Positions 15,816-24,516 of a stretch of 64,000 nucleotides of DNA are shown here, in pieces; within the stretch, counting starts at the first letter, position 1; each line of letters starts with the position of its first letter. Both the position numbers and the translations under genes were made by a program. The DNA comes from Candidatus Hydrogenedens sp. (lineage in GTDB: Bacteria > Hydrogenedentota > Hydrogenedentia > Hydrogenedentales > JAEUWI01): the NCBI GenBank assembly GCA_016125095.1, contig WGMK01000022.1, forward strand, positions 101,897 through 165,896, written 5' to 3'. The notes under the pieces are model-generated. The model was not told the DNA's origin and did not search any database. It saw only the letters and a list, made by a program, of their open reading frames with translations.

Positions 15816-16182
15816 CGCCCCTTCAGGGCTTATGCCTGCGGACGTGCTGACCCGGGGCTGGCGCCCCGGGCTTGGGTTCGTGCGCGCCGTTGGCGCTGAA
15901 ATATCCTTGCGGGCTTTCCCGGTGCGCGGCAACCGGACGCGGGTCGTGGTCGCGTAACCAAACCGAGGCAAGGCGGTATGGACCGGATTGATTTGGATCG
16001 CTTCGGCACGGTGGGGCTCGACGGAGTCTCGCCCCACGGTAGAGGCATCGTTGCGTCGGATTGAAACCGCGATACCTTTCTGGGGCATCGGTCCCCGAGC
16101 GCCATCGGCGCGTGCGAACCCAAGCCCGGGGTGCCAACCCCGGGTTGTGGCGCCGTCCGACATAGGAGCCCTGCAAGGGCGA
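15816..16182. repeat. Palindromic REP/MITE-like element with covarying hairpins
   Basis: Two arms of about 85 nt (15816-15900 and 16097-16182) are imperfect inverted copies flanking about 200 nt. Each arm contains three small hairpins in the same order: an AGGG/CCCT-type stem, an 8-bp CCCGGGG(C/T)-TGGC-(G/A)CCCCGGG stem, and GCGCC-(3 nt)-GGCGC. The 8-bp stem keeps perfect pairing in both arms although one pair differs (C-G versus T-A). The centre holds another inverted pair (GTGGGGC...GCCCCAC near 16011-16042). The right arm ends within about 12 nt of the metG stop. It encodes no transposase. Open frames across it are read-through artefacts. Confidence 0.75.
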
Positions 16183-16194
16183 ACGAGGCCGTGT

Positions 16195-17937
16195 CTAGTT
16201 CGCGCCGCCTTGCTGGTGGAGTTCGGCGAGTTCGGCGATGCGGTCGGGGTCGATTTTGGGGAAGAGCACCGCGGGCGCGTTGAGGGCGTGTCCGGCGGGC
16301 AGGGAAACCTTGGCCGCGTTCCAGCCGTCTTCGCCGCCGTCGGGGCCGCCCTGGGGCAGTGCGATGTTGAGGATGTCCGCGAGCTTCGCCGCGCCTTCGG
16401 GCAGGAAGGGCGCCATGGTGCGGCAGAGCGCATGCACCACCTGGCAGCACAGGTGCAGGGTGGTGCCGGTGCGTTCCATGTCTGTCTTGCGGGTCACCCA
16501 CGGCTGCTTGGTGTCGAAGTACACGTTCGCCTTGCGGCCGAGATCGATGAAACGTTCGCAGGCCTGCCGGAAACGGAATTCTTCGATGGACTCGGCGATG
16601 GCGTCCACCTGCGCGGGTATCGCGGCCAGCAGCGCCTCGTCGTCCGCGTCGAGCGGACCCTGCGGCGGCACGGCGCCGTCGAAGTTTTTCACGGTCATCG
16701 TGAGCGAGCGGTGAATGAAGTTGCCCACCACGTCGCACAGCTCGCCGTTGTAGCGGTGCATGAAGTCGTCCCAGTCGAAATCGGCGTCCTTCGATTCCGG
16801 GGCGTTGGCGCAAAGGTAATAGCGCCAGACATCGGCCGGGAACTGGTCGAGCGCCCAGCGCACGCTGATCATGTTGCCGCGCGATTTCGAGCCCTTCTCC
16901 GACTTGCCGGTCTGGCGGTTGAAGATGTTGAGGTACTCGTTGCCGGGCACGTTGTCGGCGAGGATGTAGTCGCCCTGGCCCATGAGCATGGCGGGGAAAA
17001 TGACGGCGTGGAAGGGCACGTTGTCCTTGCCGATGAAATGGATGAGGCGCGTGCCTGCGTCCTTCCACCACGGCAGCCAGGCGTCCTCGCCCTTGCCCGC
17101 GTCGATGCCCCACTGCCGCGTATTGGTCACGTAGCCGATGGGCGCATCGAACCACACATAGATGCGCTTGCCCGCCGCGCCGGGATCGTCCACCGGAATC
17201 GGCACGCCCCAGTCGGTGTCGCGTGTAATACAGCGCGATTTCAGATCGTCTATCCAGCCCTTCGCGATGCCGCGCACATTCGCGCGCCACTCGGGGTGGC
17301 TTTCCAGCCACGTGCGCAGGCGGTCAGTGAATTTGGGCAGATCGAGGAACCAGTGGCGTGAATCGCGCAGCACGGGGGTCGAGCTGTCGCCGGGGATGGC
17401 CGCGCGCGGGGAGACCAGATCGCGCGGGGTGTATTGCGCGCCGCAGTTCTCGCATTCGTCGGCGTTGGCGTCTTCATAGCCGCACTTGGGGCACACGCCC
17501 TTCACATAGCGATCGGGCAGAAAGCGCTCGCTCTGCTCCGAATACCACAATTCCATCGATTCCTGGTGGATGTAGCCGCCCGCGTCGAGCGTCTTAAAAA
17601 AGGTCTGCGTCGTGTCCACGTGCAGCGGCCACGAGGTGCGGCCGTAGATATCGTAGGAAATGCCCAGCCGCGCGAAGGAATCGGCGTTGGCCGTGTGGTA
17701 GCGGTCGACCACTTCCTGCGGGTCGATGCCTTCCTTGAGCGCGGTGAGCGTAATCGGGACGCCATGCTCGTCGGAGCCGCCCACATAGAGCACGCGCTCA
17801 CCGCGCAGGCGCTTGAAGCGCACGTACACGTCAGCCGGCAGATACGCCCCCGCGATATGGCCCAAGTGGATGTGGCCGTTGGCATAGGGCAGCGCGCTGG
17901 TGACCAGCGTGCGTTCGAAGGATTTGGAATCAGCCAT
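16195..17937 (-). CDS. metG: Methionyl-tRNA synthetase
   Basis: 580 residues from ATG 17937 (MADSKS). It charges tRNA-Met in the cytoplasm. The class I HIGH equivalent is PYANGHIHLGH (about 17-27), followed by GSDEHGVPI, a zinc knuckle CPKCGYEDANADECENCG (CxxC-x9-CxxC), the AfunctionalWFDAPIGY region and the signature loop read here as KGSKSRGN, where KMSKS is the consensus, so Gly replaces Met. The protein ends after the anticodon-binding helical domain and lacks the C-terminal tRNA-binding EMAP-like domain found in some MetRS. An in-frame ATG at 17973 is less likely. A palindromic repeat lies immediately downstream. Confidence 0.95.
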   Translation of the reverse strand: MADSKSFERTLVTSALPYANGHIHLGHIAGAYLPADVYVRFKRLRGERVLYVGGSDEHGVPITLTALKEGIDPQEVVDRYHTANADSFARLGISYDIYGRTSWPLHVDTTQTFFKTLDAGGYIHQESMELWYSEQSERFLPDRYVKGVCPKCGYEDANADECENCGAQYTPRDLVSPRAAIPGDSSTPVLRDSRHWFLDLPKFTDRLRTWLESHPEWRANVRGIAKGWIDDLKSRCITRDTDWGVPIPVDDPGAAGKRIYVWFDAPIGYVTNTRQWGIDAGKGEDAWLPWWKDAGTRLIHFIGKDNVPFHAVIFPAMLMGQGDYILADNVPGNEYLNIFNRQTGKSEKGSKSRGNMISVRWALDQFPADVWRYYLCANAPESKDADFDWDDFMHRYNGELCDVVGNFIHRSLTMTVKNFDGAVPPQGPLDADDEALLAAIPAQVDAIAESIEEFRFRQACERFIDLGRKANVYFDTKQPWVTRKTDMERTGTTLHLCCQVVHALCRTMAPFLPEGAAKLADILNIALPQGGPDGGEDGWNAAKVSLPAGHALNAPAVLFPKIDPDRIAELAELHQQGGAN

Positions 17938-18051
17938 GGGTATCGAGCTCCAGATGCTCCGCAGCGGAAGCATGGGGGTGCTGTCGGGTTGTCGCGGGGT
18001 TGCGCGGGGTAGTCTATAAGAGGCGGGCGGGGCGATGCATCCCGCAGCGCG

Positions 18052-18720
18052 TTATTCTCCCGGCGCCTGGTAGGCGTCGAACTCGGCCGGGCCGTACAGG
18101 TCGCGGCGGCGTTCGTAGAGCTTCAGCGCGCGCCGGATCTGCCAGTCGTCCTCGAACACCGCGCTGATGTCGCGCAGCCGCACGGTCGCTACGCCATCGG
18201 GATTGCCACTTTCGGTGAGCGCGTTGAACTGCACGAAATCGCGATCGATGGAGCGTACATAGCCCGCGACAAATCGGTAGTCCGTGGACGAAGACACGCG
18301 CACGTTGATCAACGTTTCATGGGCGACGGCCATCTGGAGGCGCCCGAGAATCAGGTCGCCGCCGGTGTATTCCTCGCCCTCGTCGCCCGGCTCGATCTCG
18401 TCGTCCACATCCGCGTCGGCCTCGCGCAGAACTTGCAGGCGGCAGAGCAGCCGGCTGTGCTCGCGGATTTCGGTCACCTCGCGGAAGCTCATGGTGATGA
18501 TGCCGTCGAACTGGCCTTCCTCGTCCACTTCCTGCAGCTGGAAGGCGTCGTCGCCCAGGTCGAGCACATAGCCCTCGTAGGCGCTTTCCATGTCGTGCGC
18601 ATTGGCAAACACCTGCACCAGGGTGCCCTTGCTGCGCGCCCGCACGATGATCTGCCGGAACAGATTGTCGCGGTTCGCGTTGCGCAGGATTTCGCTCAGG
18701 ATTTCATCGCTCATTGTCAT
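18052..18720 (-). CDS. Unknown protein with two tandem Sm-like repeats
   Basis: 222 residues from ATG 18720 (MTMSDEIL; a second ATG lies 6 nt further in). I do not recognise a family. After a short helical N-terminus there are two similar beta-rich segments, about 30-100 and 125-195, each reading roughly V-V / D-GYV-D / D-VQ / DG--T-R-I--: compare GYVLDLGDDAFQLQ...DGIITMSFREVTEI with GYVRSIDRDFVQF...DGVATVRLRDISAV. This looks like an internal duplication of a small barrel similar to Sm/SH3-like folds. A linker rich in Asp and Glu (DADVDDEIEPGDEGEE) separates them. No signal peptide is present, so it is cytoplasmic. It stands alone between metG and the toxin pair. Confidence 0.6.
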   Translation of the reverse strand: MTMSDEILSEILRNANRDNLFRQIIVRARSKGTLVQVFANAHDMESAYEGYVLDLGDDAFQLQEVDEEGQFDGIITMSFREVTEIREHSRLLCRLQVLREADADVDDEIEPGDEGEEYTGGDLILGRLQMAVAHETLINVRVSSSTDYRFVAGYVRSIDRDFVQFNALTESGNPDGVATVRLRDISAVFEDDWQIRRALKLYERRRDLYGPAEFDAYQAPGE

Positions 18721-18902
18721 GTCCTTCGCCCGGGGTATCCGGGTTTGACGATGGACCGTCCGCAGCACATACGGCTGCCCTCAGGGTAGTCCAAGGCAAG
18801 ATACCGATCAATATGCGCATCGGCGGGCGCGGCAGGTGCGGGAGGAGCCGCAGAATGCGCGGCTAGCGGAAGTATACCGCAATCCGGCCGCCGAAGCGTA
18901 GG

Positions 18903-19241
18903 TCAGGGTGAAAGCACCCTATCGATGCCATCGAGAATCAGATCGAGCTTCGATGGAGGCAGGGCTCCGGCGCGTTCTTCGAGTACGCTTCGATCCAGCG
19001 TTACGATTTGAGAAACATTGGCGACAGAATCCTTCGGGAGCCCTGTCTGCCCCGAAGTCAGCAGCACATTGCCGGGCGCTTCCGCCAAGCGGAGATTGCT
19101 CGTAAGCACAACACATACGACGGTCGAGATGCGACTGCGATTGAAGGCCGACCCTTGTACAATTACCACGGGCCGGCGAAACCCAGGCTCTGACCCAACC
19201 GGCTCGCGCAGCGAAACCCACCACACCTCGCCCTGGTTCAC
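18903..19241 (-). CDS. mazF: MazF/PemK-family toxin endoribonuclease
   Basis: 112 residues with the family's opening QGEVWWVSLREPVGSEPGFRRPVVIVQ and the later NVLL-LPKDSVANVSQIVTLDRS strand-helix pattern, including the conserved GEVW, RP and DS positions. Members cleave mRNA and are held inactive by a co-expressed antitoxin. Translation starts at GTG (19241), which overlaps the antitoxin stop as GTGA, so toxin synthesis is coupled to antitoxin translation. Confidence 0.9.
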   Translation of the reverse strand: MNQGEVWWVSLREPVGSEPGFRRPVVIVQGSAFNRSRISTVVCVVLTSNLRLAEAPGNVLLTSGQTGLPKDSVANVSQIVTLDRSVLEERAGALPPSKLDLILDGIDRVLSP

Positions 19242-19474
19242 CAGTCGGCTTGCTCCAAGACGCGGCGTGAGGCCTCGGAAGCGAAGGCATCGGGAGCGTC
19301 GCCCTCGGAAGCATACACGCGATTGAGCTGCTCGGTGACTGCGTCCGTCTCATGCAATTTGAGGTAGTGTCGCAGCGCCGCTTCGATTACCTCGCTTCGC
19401 GATTTTCCATTCAGGCGCGCGAGCAAATCGGCCGCATCAACCAGTGCTTCGGATATGGACAGTGTCGTCTTCAT
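19238..19474 (-). CDS. Ribbon-helix-helix antitoxin of the MazF pair
   Basis: 78 residues. The N-terminus MKTTLSISEALVDAADLLA, followed by KSRSEVIEAALRHYLK, is a ribbon-helix-helix (MetJ/Arc/CopG-like) DNA-binding fold; the acidic and flexible C-terminus (about 45-78) would wrap the toxin. It lies just upstream of mazF and overlaps it by 4 nt. It probably represses its own promoter, since a good promoter sits directly upstream. The class of antitoxin is inferred from fold pattern and position. Confidence 0.85.
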   Translation of the reverse strand: MKTTLSISEALVDAADLLARLNGKSRSEVIEAALRHYLKLHETDAVTEQLNRVYASEGDAPDAFASEASRRVLEQADW

Positions 19475-19481
19475 AACCTTG

Positions 19482-19510
19482 AGTATATGCCGAACCGGAT
19501 CGGGCATCAA
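19482..19510 (-). promoter_or_regulatory. Promoter of the toxin-antitoxin pair
   Basis: On the minus strand TTGATG (19510-19505), a 17-nt spacer and TATACT (19487-19482) form a good sigma-70-like promoter. The -10 ends only 7 nt before the antitoxin ATG, so transcription should begin at or next to the start codon. Confidence 0.6.
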
Positions 19511-19554
19511 TTTATCCGTAGTGCGAGCCACGGTCGAGTTGCCTTCGTCAAACG

Positions 19555-21279
19555 TCAGTGCGACACCGGCTTCAGGAAAACCTCTTTTACATCCGCAGCG
19601 ATGGCGCCAGGAATCTCCGTGGCGCGCAGGGTGAGGGCGACGTCGCCCTTGGGCAATGTCAGCGTGCCGAGATCGAGTGAGGCCCAGGTCCTTTCGTAGA
19701 CCTCGGATCGGGGCACGCGGTCGGGGCTGGGCAGGTAGCCGGGGTCGTGCGCTTCGGTCAGCGTAGCGGTCGTGGCATCGCCCGGCACGGAGGCTTCGAT
19801 GCGCGCACCCAGGTTGTTCTCGGCGCAGGTGTATTGCAGCGTGACCGCATAGTCGCCTGCCTTTACCACTTCGAGTTCCCACGCGATGGTGTCCTCCGTG
19901 TTGGACCAGTCGGTAATCCAACTGTTGTTGGCGTGCTTGCCGAAGGTCTTGAGGCCGCCATTCAGCGTGGCTTCGGGGCCATCGAGCCGCACGAGCGGCG
20001 CGGCTTCATAGCCCACGGGAATCGGCGGCGGCTTGGTCCAGATGTCGACCGCCGGCAGCACGAAGTCGTCGTAGGCCTGAGTAAACTTTTCGACCAATTC
20101 CGGCTGCGCCTCGGCGAGATCCTGGGTCTCTCCCGGGTCGGCGTGCATGTCGTAAAGCTGCGGGTCGCGGCTCTCGCGCACCCAGCGGTATTGCGCGGTG
20201 CGCAGCGTGCGCTTGCCGCCCCAGAGCTCATAGATGGTGCGGTCATCGGCCCCATCGGCTTTGCCCTCGATATACGGCACCAGGCTGATACCATCGAGGC
20301 GCTCGGGATCGGGCAGCTTTACCCCGGCCAGATCGGCCAGTGTCGGGAGGATATCGATATGCGCGGCCAGCTGCGGTACCACCGTGCCCGCCGGAATCCG
20401 GCGCGGGTAACGCAGGAACAGCAGGTTGCGCATGCCGCCCTCGTGCACGCTGCCCTTGCGCCCGCGCATGCCGCCGTTGAAGCGATCGGTATTCGGGCCG
20501 TTGTCCCCCAGGAACACCACGATGGTGTCCTCCGCCAGCTTCGCCTCGTCCAGCCACCCCAGCAGCCGCCCGAGGTTGTGGTCCAGGTTCTCGCACATGG
20601 CATACACCGCCGCGTGCTCATCGTCCAGCCCGCGCGCCTTGGCCGCGTCGAAATACGGGTCCGGCACCTGCAGCGGCGAATGCGGTGTGTTGTAGGCCAG
20701 GTAGCACAAGAACGGCGCGCCCGCGTGCCCCTGCATGAATGCCAGCGCCTTGTCCGTCAGGTAGTCGTTGATATAGCCCTCGCTCTGGAAATCGACTCCA
20801 TCGTGCTCGAGGGTCGTCGAGAAGTAATTGTTCCAATGCCCGCGGCAAAAGCCGGTGAACTCCGCAAAGCCCTGGCCGTTCGGATGGTTCGGATAATGCG
20901 CGCCGCTGTGCCACTTGCCGAACGCCCCCGTCGCATAGCCCGCCGGGCCGAACACCTCCGCCATCGTCACCTCCTCCGCCCGCATCGTCTCCATCCCGCG
21001 CGTCACACCCGACACCCCCGTCCGCCAGTGATAGCGTCCCGTCAGCAGGCTCGCCCGCGTCGGCGAACACACCGGGCTCACATAGAAATGCTCGAACCGC
21101 GCCCCCGCCGCCGCCAGCCCGTCCATCACCGGCGTCCGGATATCCGCATTGCCATGCGACGACAGGTCTCCCCAGCCCTGGTCGTCCGTAATCACCACCA
21201 GTACATTCGGCCGCCGCGCCTCCTCCGCCGCCCCCGACAAAGACAGCAGGCACAACACCCCCGAAAACAGCCATTTCAT
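19555..21279 (-). CDS. Secreted sulfatase with C-terminal beta domain
   Basis: 574 residues from ATG 21279 (MKWLFSGVLCLLSLSGAAEEA), giving a signal peptide. It is an alkaline-phosphatase-superfamily sulfatase: metal site PNVLVVITDDQGWGDL, formylglycine motif CSPTRASLLTGRY (Cys71, to be converted by a formylglycine-generating enzyme not present in this window), GKWHSG and FLGDNGP. The C-terminal 130 residues form a beta-rich domain with the look of a carbohydrate-binding or fucolectin-like module (WELEVVKAGDYAVTLQYTC). Probable role: desulfation of polysaccharides outside the cell. Earlier in-frame ATG codons would put hydrophilic residues before the signal peptide. Confidence 0.92.
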   Translation of the reverse strand: MKWLFSGVLCLLSLSGAAEEARRPNVLVVITDDQGWGDLSSHGNADIRTPVMDGLAAAGARFEHFYVSPVCSPTRASLLTGRYHWRTGVSGVTRGMETMRAEEVTMAEVFGPAGYATGAFGKWHSGAHYPNHPNGQGFAEFTGFCRGHWNNYFSTTLEHDGVDFQSEGYINDYLTDKALAFMQGHAGAPFLCYLAYNTPHSPLQVPDPYFDAAKARGLDDEHAAVYAMCENLDHNLGRLLGWLDEAKLAEDTIVVFLGDNGPNTDRFNGGMRGRKGSVHEGGMRNLLFLRYPRRIPAGTVVPQLAAHIDILPTLADLAGVKLPDPERLDGISLVPYIEGKADGADDRTIYELWGGKRTLRTAQYRWVRESRDPQLYDMHADPGETQDLAEAQPELVEKFTQAYDDFVLPAVDIWTKPPPIPVGYEAAPLVRLDGPEATLNGGLKTFGKHANNSWITDWSNTEDTIAWELEVVKAGDYAVTLQYTCAENNLGARIEASVPGDATTATLTEAHDPGYLPSPDRVPRSEVYERTWASLDLGTLTLPKGDVALTLRATEIPGAIAADVKEVFLKPVSH

Positions 21280-21363
21280 TCCCGTTTCCTCCTCGCGGTT
21301 CGACTCCTGCCGATACTCTACGCCCCCGCCCCCGGGAGTCAATCGGGAACTTTGGACAACTAG

Positions 21364-21376
21364 CTTGTATTACAAG
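21364..21376 (+). promoter_or_regulatory. Candidate PadR operator palindrome
   Basis: CTTGTA-T-TACAAG is a perfect 13-bp palindrome about 47 nt upstream of the padR ATG, followed by GGTACTGTGTGGTAC with a repeated GGTAC. Position and symmetry suit autoregulation by PadR. No assay supports it. Confidence 0.45.
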
Positions 21377-21422
21377 GTACTGTGTGGTACAAAGAAAGCG
21401 GGCGATAGGTAGGAACGATGTC

Positions 21423-21791
21423 ATGACTCCGGCCGACGAACCACCTGATGAACTGGGCAATTGGATGACGCAGCTCCGCAAAGGCTTGCTGGAGTTGTGC
21501 ATTTTTAACCTGCTGGCCCAGGGTGAGCTTTACGGTTACGACCTGGTGAAGCGCCTCTCCAAGGTGCCCGGCCTGGTCATCTCCGAGGGCACCGTCTATC
21601 CCCTTCTTTCCCGGCTGCGCAAGGGCGGTCTGCTTGAGACCCGCCTGGTGGAATCCGCCTCGGGCCCGGCACGGCGGTATTACCGCTTGAGCCCCGAGGG
21701 CGAACGGATTCTGCGATTGATGAATCAGTACTGGCACGACCTCGCCGCCGGCGTGGACGGCTACATCAAGGGAGAGCGCGACGATGCATGA
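21423..21791 (+). CDS. PadR-family transcriptional regulator
   Basis: 122 residues. LRKGLLELCIFNLLAQGELYGYDLVKRLSK and SEGTVYPLLSRLRKGGLLE, then RRYYRLSPEGER, are the winged-helix signature of PadR regulators, with the C-terminal dimerisation helix after them. The ATG at 21423 has AGGTAGGA at good spacing. It is the first gene of a four-gene rightward operon with a small protein, a VIT/vWA protein and an exosortase, so it likely controls that operon through the palindrome upstream. Confidence 0.92.
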   Translation: MTPADEPPDELGNWMTQLRKGLLELCIFNLLAQGELYGYDLVKRLSKVPGLVISEGTVYPLLSRLRKGGLLETRLVESASGPARRYYRLSPEGERILRLMNQYWHDLAAGVDGYIKGERDDA

Positions 21792-22023
21792 ATGGACGCC
21801 TGCAGCCCAAGAACGCCTGGATGCCTACCTGGCAGAAGTGAAAGCCGCCTTGCCCGGCGACGCTGGCGACCCGGACGAAATCGTCGCCGCGCTGGCCGAA
21901 CACATCACCGTCGAGGCCGAGTCGGCGGGGAGTTCCGTGGTGGGGCCCGATGCCGTCGAACGCGCCATCCGACTCGCCGGCAGCCCGGCGGAGATTACGG
22001 GAGCGTACGCAATAGCGGATTAG
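21784..22023 (+). CDS. Small PadR-partner protein
   Basis: 79 residues, overlapping padR by 8 nt. It is acidic and helical: WTPAAQERLDAYLAEVKAAL then EIVAALAEHITVEAE and a final IRLAGSPAEITGAY. This resembles the soluble N-terminal helical segment of DUF1700/permease-prefix proteins that often follow padR genes, here without any membrane part. Its job may be to bind PadR or the membrane protein encoded next; this is inference from position. Confidence 0.65.
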   Translation: MHEWTPAAQERLDAYLAEVKAALPGDAGDPDEIVAALAEHITVEAESAGSSVVGPDAVERAIRLAGSPAEITGAYAIAD

Positions 22024-22044
22024 TTGCCGGCCCCTGCGGATTCA

Positions 22045-24516
22045 ATGAAGAAGCCCCAAGGCTGGGCGCTATACACGATCTTCGGCATAGCGTTGCCCGC
22101 GCTCGCTGTGACCATCGAGTTTGTCTATGGGTGCATGCGGTACTACTACATCGACCCGATGCCGACCGCTCCCCTGTTCCTGCTCCTTTGCTTGGTACCG
22201 GTGACCTTTCTCTATATTTTCTTGATAGTCCGCTCCAGGCAGGGCGTATCGGGACTTCAGCAGCGGCTTGCGTTTCTCGGTTCCGGGGCACTGGTGGTCC
22301 TCACTGGCGCCTACTCGATCTTCTACATCCCGACGATTCCACTGGCCATTCTCGCGGTGGTGTTCATGGGCTTCGGTTTTCTGGGGCTGTCTCCGCACTT
22401 CGCGTTCCTGTTCAGTTTTTATGCGGTACAACGGCTCCGCGTGCGATACCCCGCGTGTCCGGGTAGCTGGGTGTTCGCCGGGGCGGTACTGATGGGCTTG
22501 ATTCTGGCGGGATACTTTGGACGCATGTCCGGAATTGAACATGGGATGATACTTGCTGCCTCCGACCGGCCCGCGGAAGTGAAGCGGGGCTACGAAAAGC
22601 TGAATCGGCTGGGTGGCGCCCGTTATGTGCTGGATCGCTGCTACTACCCCGTTACGCGCTCGAACATGTTTAACATGGATGCAATCGCGTTTGACGCCGA
22701 GGGTAACCCTCAGCGTTGGCGGTCGCAGGGCTTTGGCACCCGTGCAACTCAGGAAGACGCCCAACGCGCCTACTTCGTGTTGACCGGCAATGTTTTCACC
22801 AGCCAGCGGGCACCCTGGCGCATGAGCGATCGATGGGGTTCCCTGGGGCTTCCAACGTCCATGGGCATCTTCGCGCAGCAACGCGACTGGCGGCTCGGGT
22901 CCGAAGACGTGGGTGGCGAACTTCCCGGGCTCGCACTGGCTGAAAGCCGGCTCGATGGCAATCTGCATGCTGGCGCATCCGGCGGAAGCGGAGAGTCGAC
23001 CGCATACCTCGAATGGGTGATGACGTTCGCGAACAGTGGACCGCAGGCTCGCGAAGCGCGCACGCTGCTTCACCTGCCGCCGGGAGCGGTGGCAAGCCGG
23101 CTGACGCTGTGGATTAATGGCGAAGAACGCGAGGCGGCGTTCGGCGGTCGCGAGCAGGTGCAGGCGGCATATCGCGAGGTGGCCGTGGTGCGCCGGCAGG
23201 ATCCCGCGCTGCTGACGACACAGGGACCGGATCGCGTGCTACTGCAGTGCTTCCCGGTGCCCGCGCGCGGGACAATGAAAGTGAAGCTGGGGGTGACCGT
23301 GCCGATGCTGGTGCGCGATGGGCAGGCCTACCTGCGCCTGCCGGATATTGTCGAACGCAACTACGCCTTCGCCGAGAGCGGCGCGCACCACGTATGGATG
23401 GAAGCGCCCGCGGCGATGACTACCGATATCGATACCCTCGCCGCCGAGCAGGTGAATGGCACATACGCGCTGCGCGGTGAAGTGCCCTTTCGCCGCCATC
23501 AGGACGACTGGCTGGGCTGGGTGGCCGTGCCCGCGCAGGCGGAGACCGCCGTATTCGCCGCCTCGCTGGGCGAACTCAATGCGCGTATGGCGGTATCGCC
23601 CGCGGCCGATGCGTCCCTCGCCGAGGGCCCTGTGTGGCTGGTCGTGGATAGCAGCGCTTCGATGGCGCACGCCGCGACCGACTGGCAGGAGTTTCTCTCT
23701 GCGTTCCCGGCAGATACGCGTTTTCATGCCATGATGACCTATGCGGGCAATCCCGCCTTCGACACTTCGGACCCGGCGGCACTCATCCGGTGGATCGAGG
23801 CGCAGTACTACGGTGGCGGGCACGACCCGATGCAGGCTTTGGAGACCTCGTGGGACGAGGCCTCGGGTACCGATGGCAGCCGGCTGATCTGGGTGCATGG
23901 CCCGTTTCCGCTGGCACGTCCCGCCACGGCGGGCATCGAACAACTGATGATGCGACGCCCTCCCGTGACTCGCGACGGACGCCCGCGCCTCTTCGATGTG
24001 CAGGTCAGCCCGGGGCCCAATCGCGTGCTCGAAATGCTCGGGCCGGTGCGTGGCCTCGTCAGTGTGCCGGTCGTAAACGGACTTGGCGCCAGCCTGCGGT
24101 ATCTCGCAGAACATGGCCGCCTGGAAGACATCCAGCGCGAATACACGCTGGTCGATGAGCCTGCCGCCGATGTGCTCCCGGGCACGGATCATCTGGTGCG
24201 GCTCGCTGTGAACGACACCGTACTCGGCCTGCTGGCCGGGCGCGATTCGGAGGCGGCCAAGGAAGCGGCCGCGCTGGCGGTGCGCACCCGGCTCGTCACG
24301 CCGGTATCCGGCGCCGTGGTGCTGGAACGCCAGGAACAATACGAGCGGCACGGATTGGACCCCGGCGAGAATCAGGATGCCGTGGCGCAGATACCCGCCG
24401 TTCCCGAACCCGAAGAGTGGGCGCTCATCATCATCGCGTGCATTGCGCTCGTGGTGTTGCTCGTCCGGCGCGCGCGTCAATATCGTACTCCGCTGCGCTG
24501 GGAAGCCGCCGTATGA
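22045..24516 (+). CDS. Membrane VIT/vWA protein with PEP-CTERM-type sorting tail
   Basis: 823 residues from ATG 22045 (a TTG at 22024 is possible). About five membrane helices occupy 8-165. A VIT-like domain (about 310-430) contains the expected ending VVRRQDPALL...FPVPARGTMKVKLGV, and a von Willebrand A domain (about 528-690) has a MIDAS DxSxS (Asp535, Ser537, Ser539). The C-terminus is a tripartite sorting signal: VPEPEEW (786-792), a hydrophobic helix (793-811) and a basic tail RRARQYR. The architecture matches what I recall as MSEP-CTERM proteins, substrates of a dedicated exosortase. The exosortase gene overlaps by 4 nt. The vWA/VIT pair suggests metal-dependent adhesion; the ligand is unknown. 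Confidence 0.82.
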   Translation: MKKPQGWALYTIFGIALPALAVTIEFVYGCMRYYYIDPMPTAPLFLLLCLVPVTFLYIFLIVRSRQGVSGLQQRLAFLGSGALVVLTGAYSIFYIPTIPLAILAVVFMGFGFLGLSPHFAFLFSFYAVQRLRVRYPACPGSWVFAGAVLMGLILAGYFGRMSGIEHGMILAASDRPAEVKRGYEKLNRLGGARYVLDRCYYPVTRSNMFNMDAIAFDAEGNPQRWRSQGFGTRATQEDAQRAYFVLTGNVFTSQRAPWRMSDRWGSLGLPTSMGIFAQQRDWRLGSEDVGGELPGLALAESRLDGNLHAGASGGSGESTAYLEWVMTFANSGPQAREARTLLHLPPGAVASRLTLWINGEEREAAFGGREQVQAAYREVAVVRRQDPALLTTQGPDRVLLQCFPVPARGTMKVKLGVTVPMLVRDGQAYLRLPDIVERNYAFAESGAHHVWMEAPAAMTTDIDTLAAEQVNGTYALRGEVPFRRHQDDWLGWVAVPAQAETAVFAASLGELNARMAVSPAADASLAEGPVWLVVDSSASMAHAATDWQEFLSAFPADTRFHAMMTYAGNPAFDTSDPAALIRWIEAQYYGGGHDPMQALETSWDEASGTDGSRLIWVHGPFPLARPATAGIEQLMMRRPPVTRDGRPRLFDVQVSPGPNRVLEMLGPVRGLVSVPVVNGLGASLRYLAEHGRLEDIQREYTLVDEPAADVLPGTDHLVRLAVNDTVLGLLAGRDSEAAKEAAALAVRTRLVTPVSGAVVLERQEQYERHGLDPGENQDAVAQIPAVPEPEEWALIIIACIALVVLLVRRARQYRTPLRWEAAV

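Noticed and set aside
15639..16433. Open frames across the palindromic element beyond metG
   Set aside because: They combine read-through of the SelW and metG genes with the hairpin element; the apparent protein text comes from the repeat.
19747..21363. 538-codon open frame antisense to the sulfatase
   Set aside because: Shadow of the sulfatase; Arg/His-rich with no family features.
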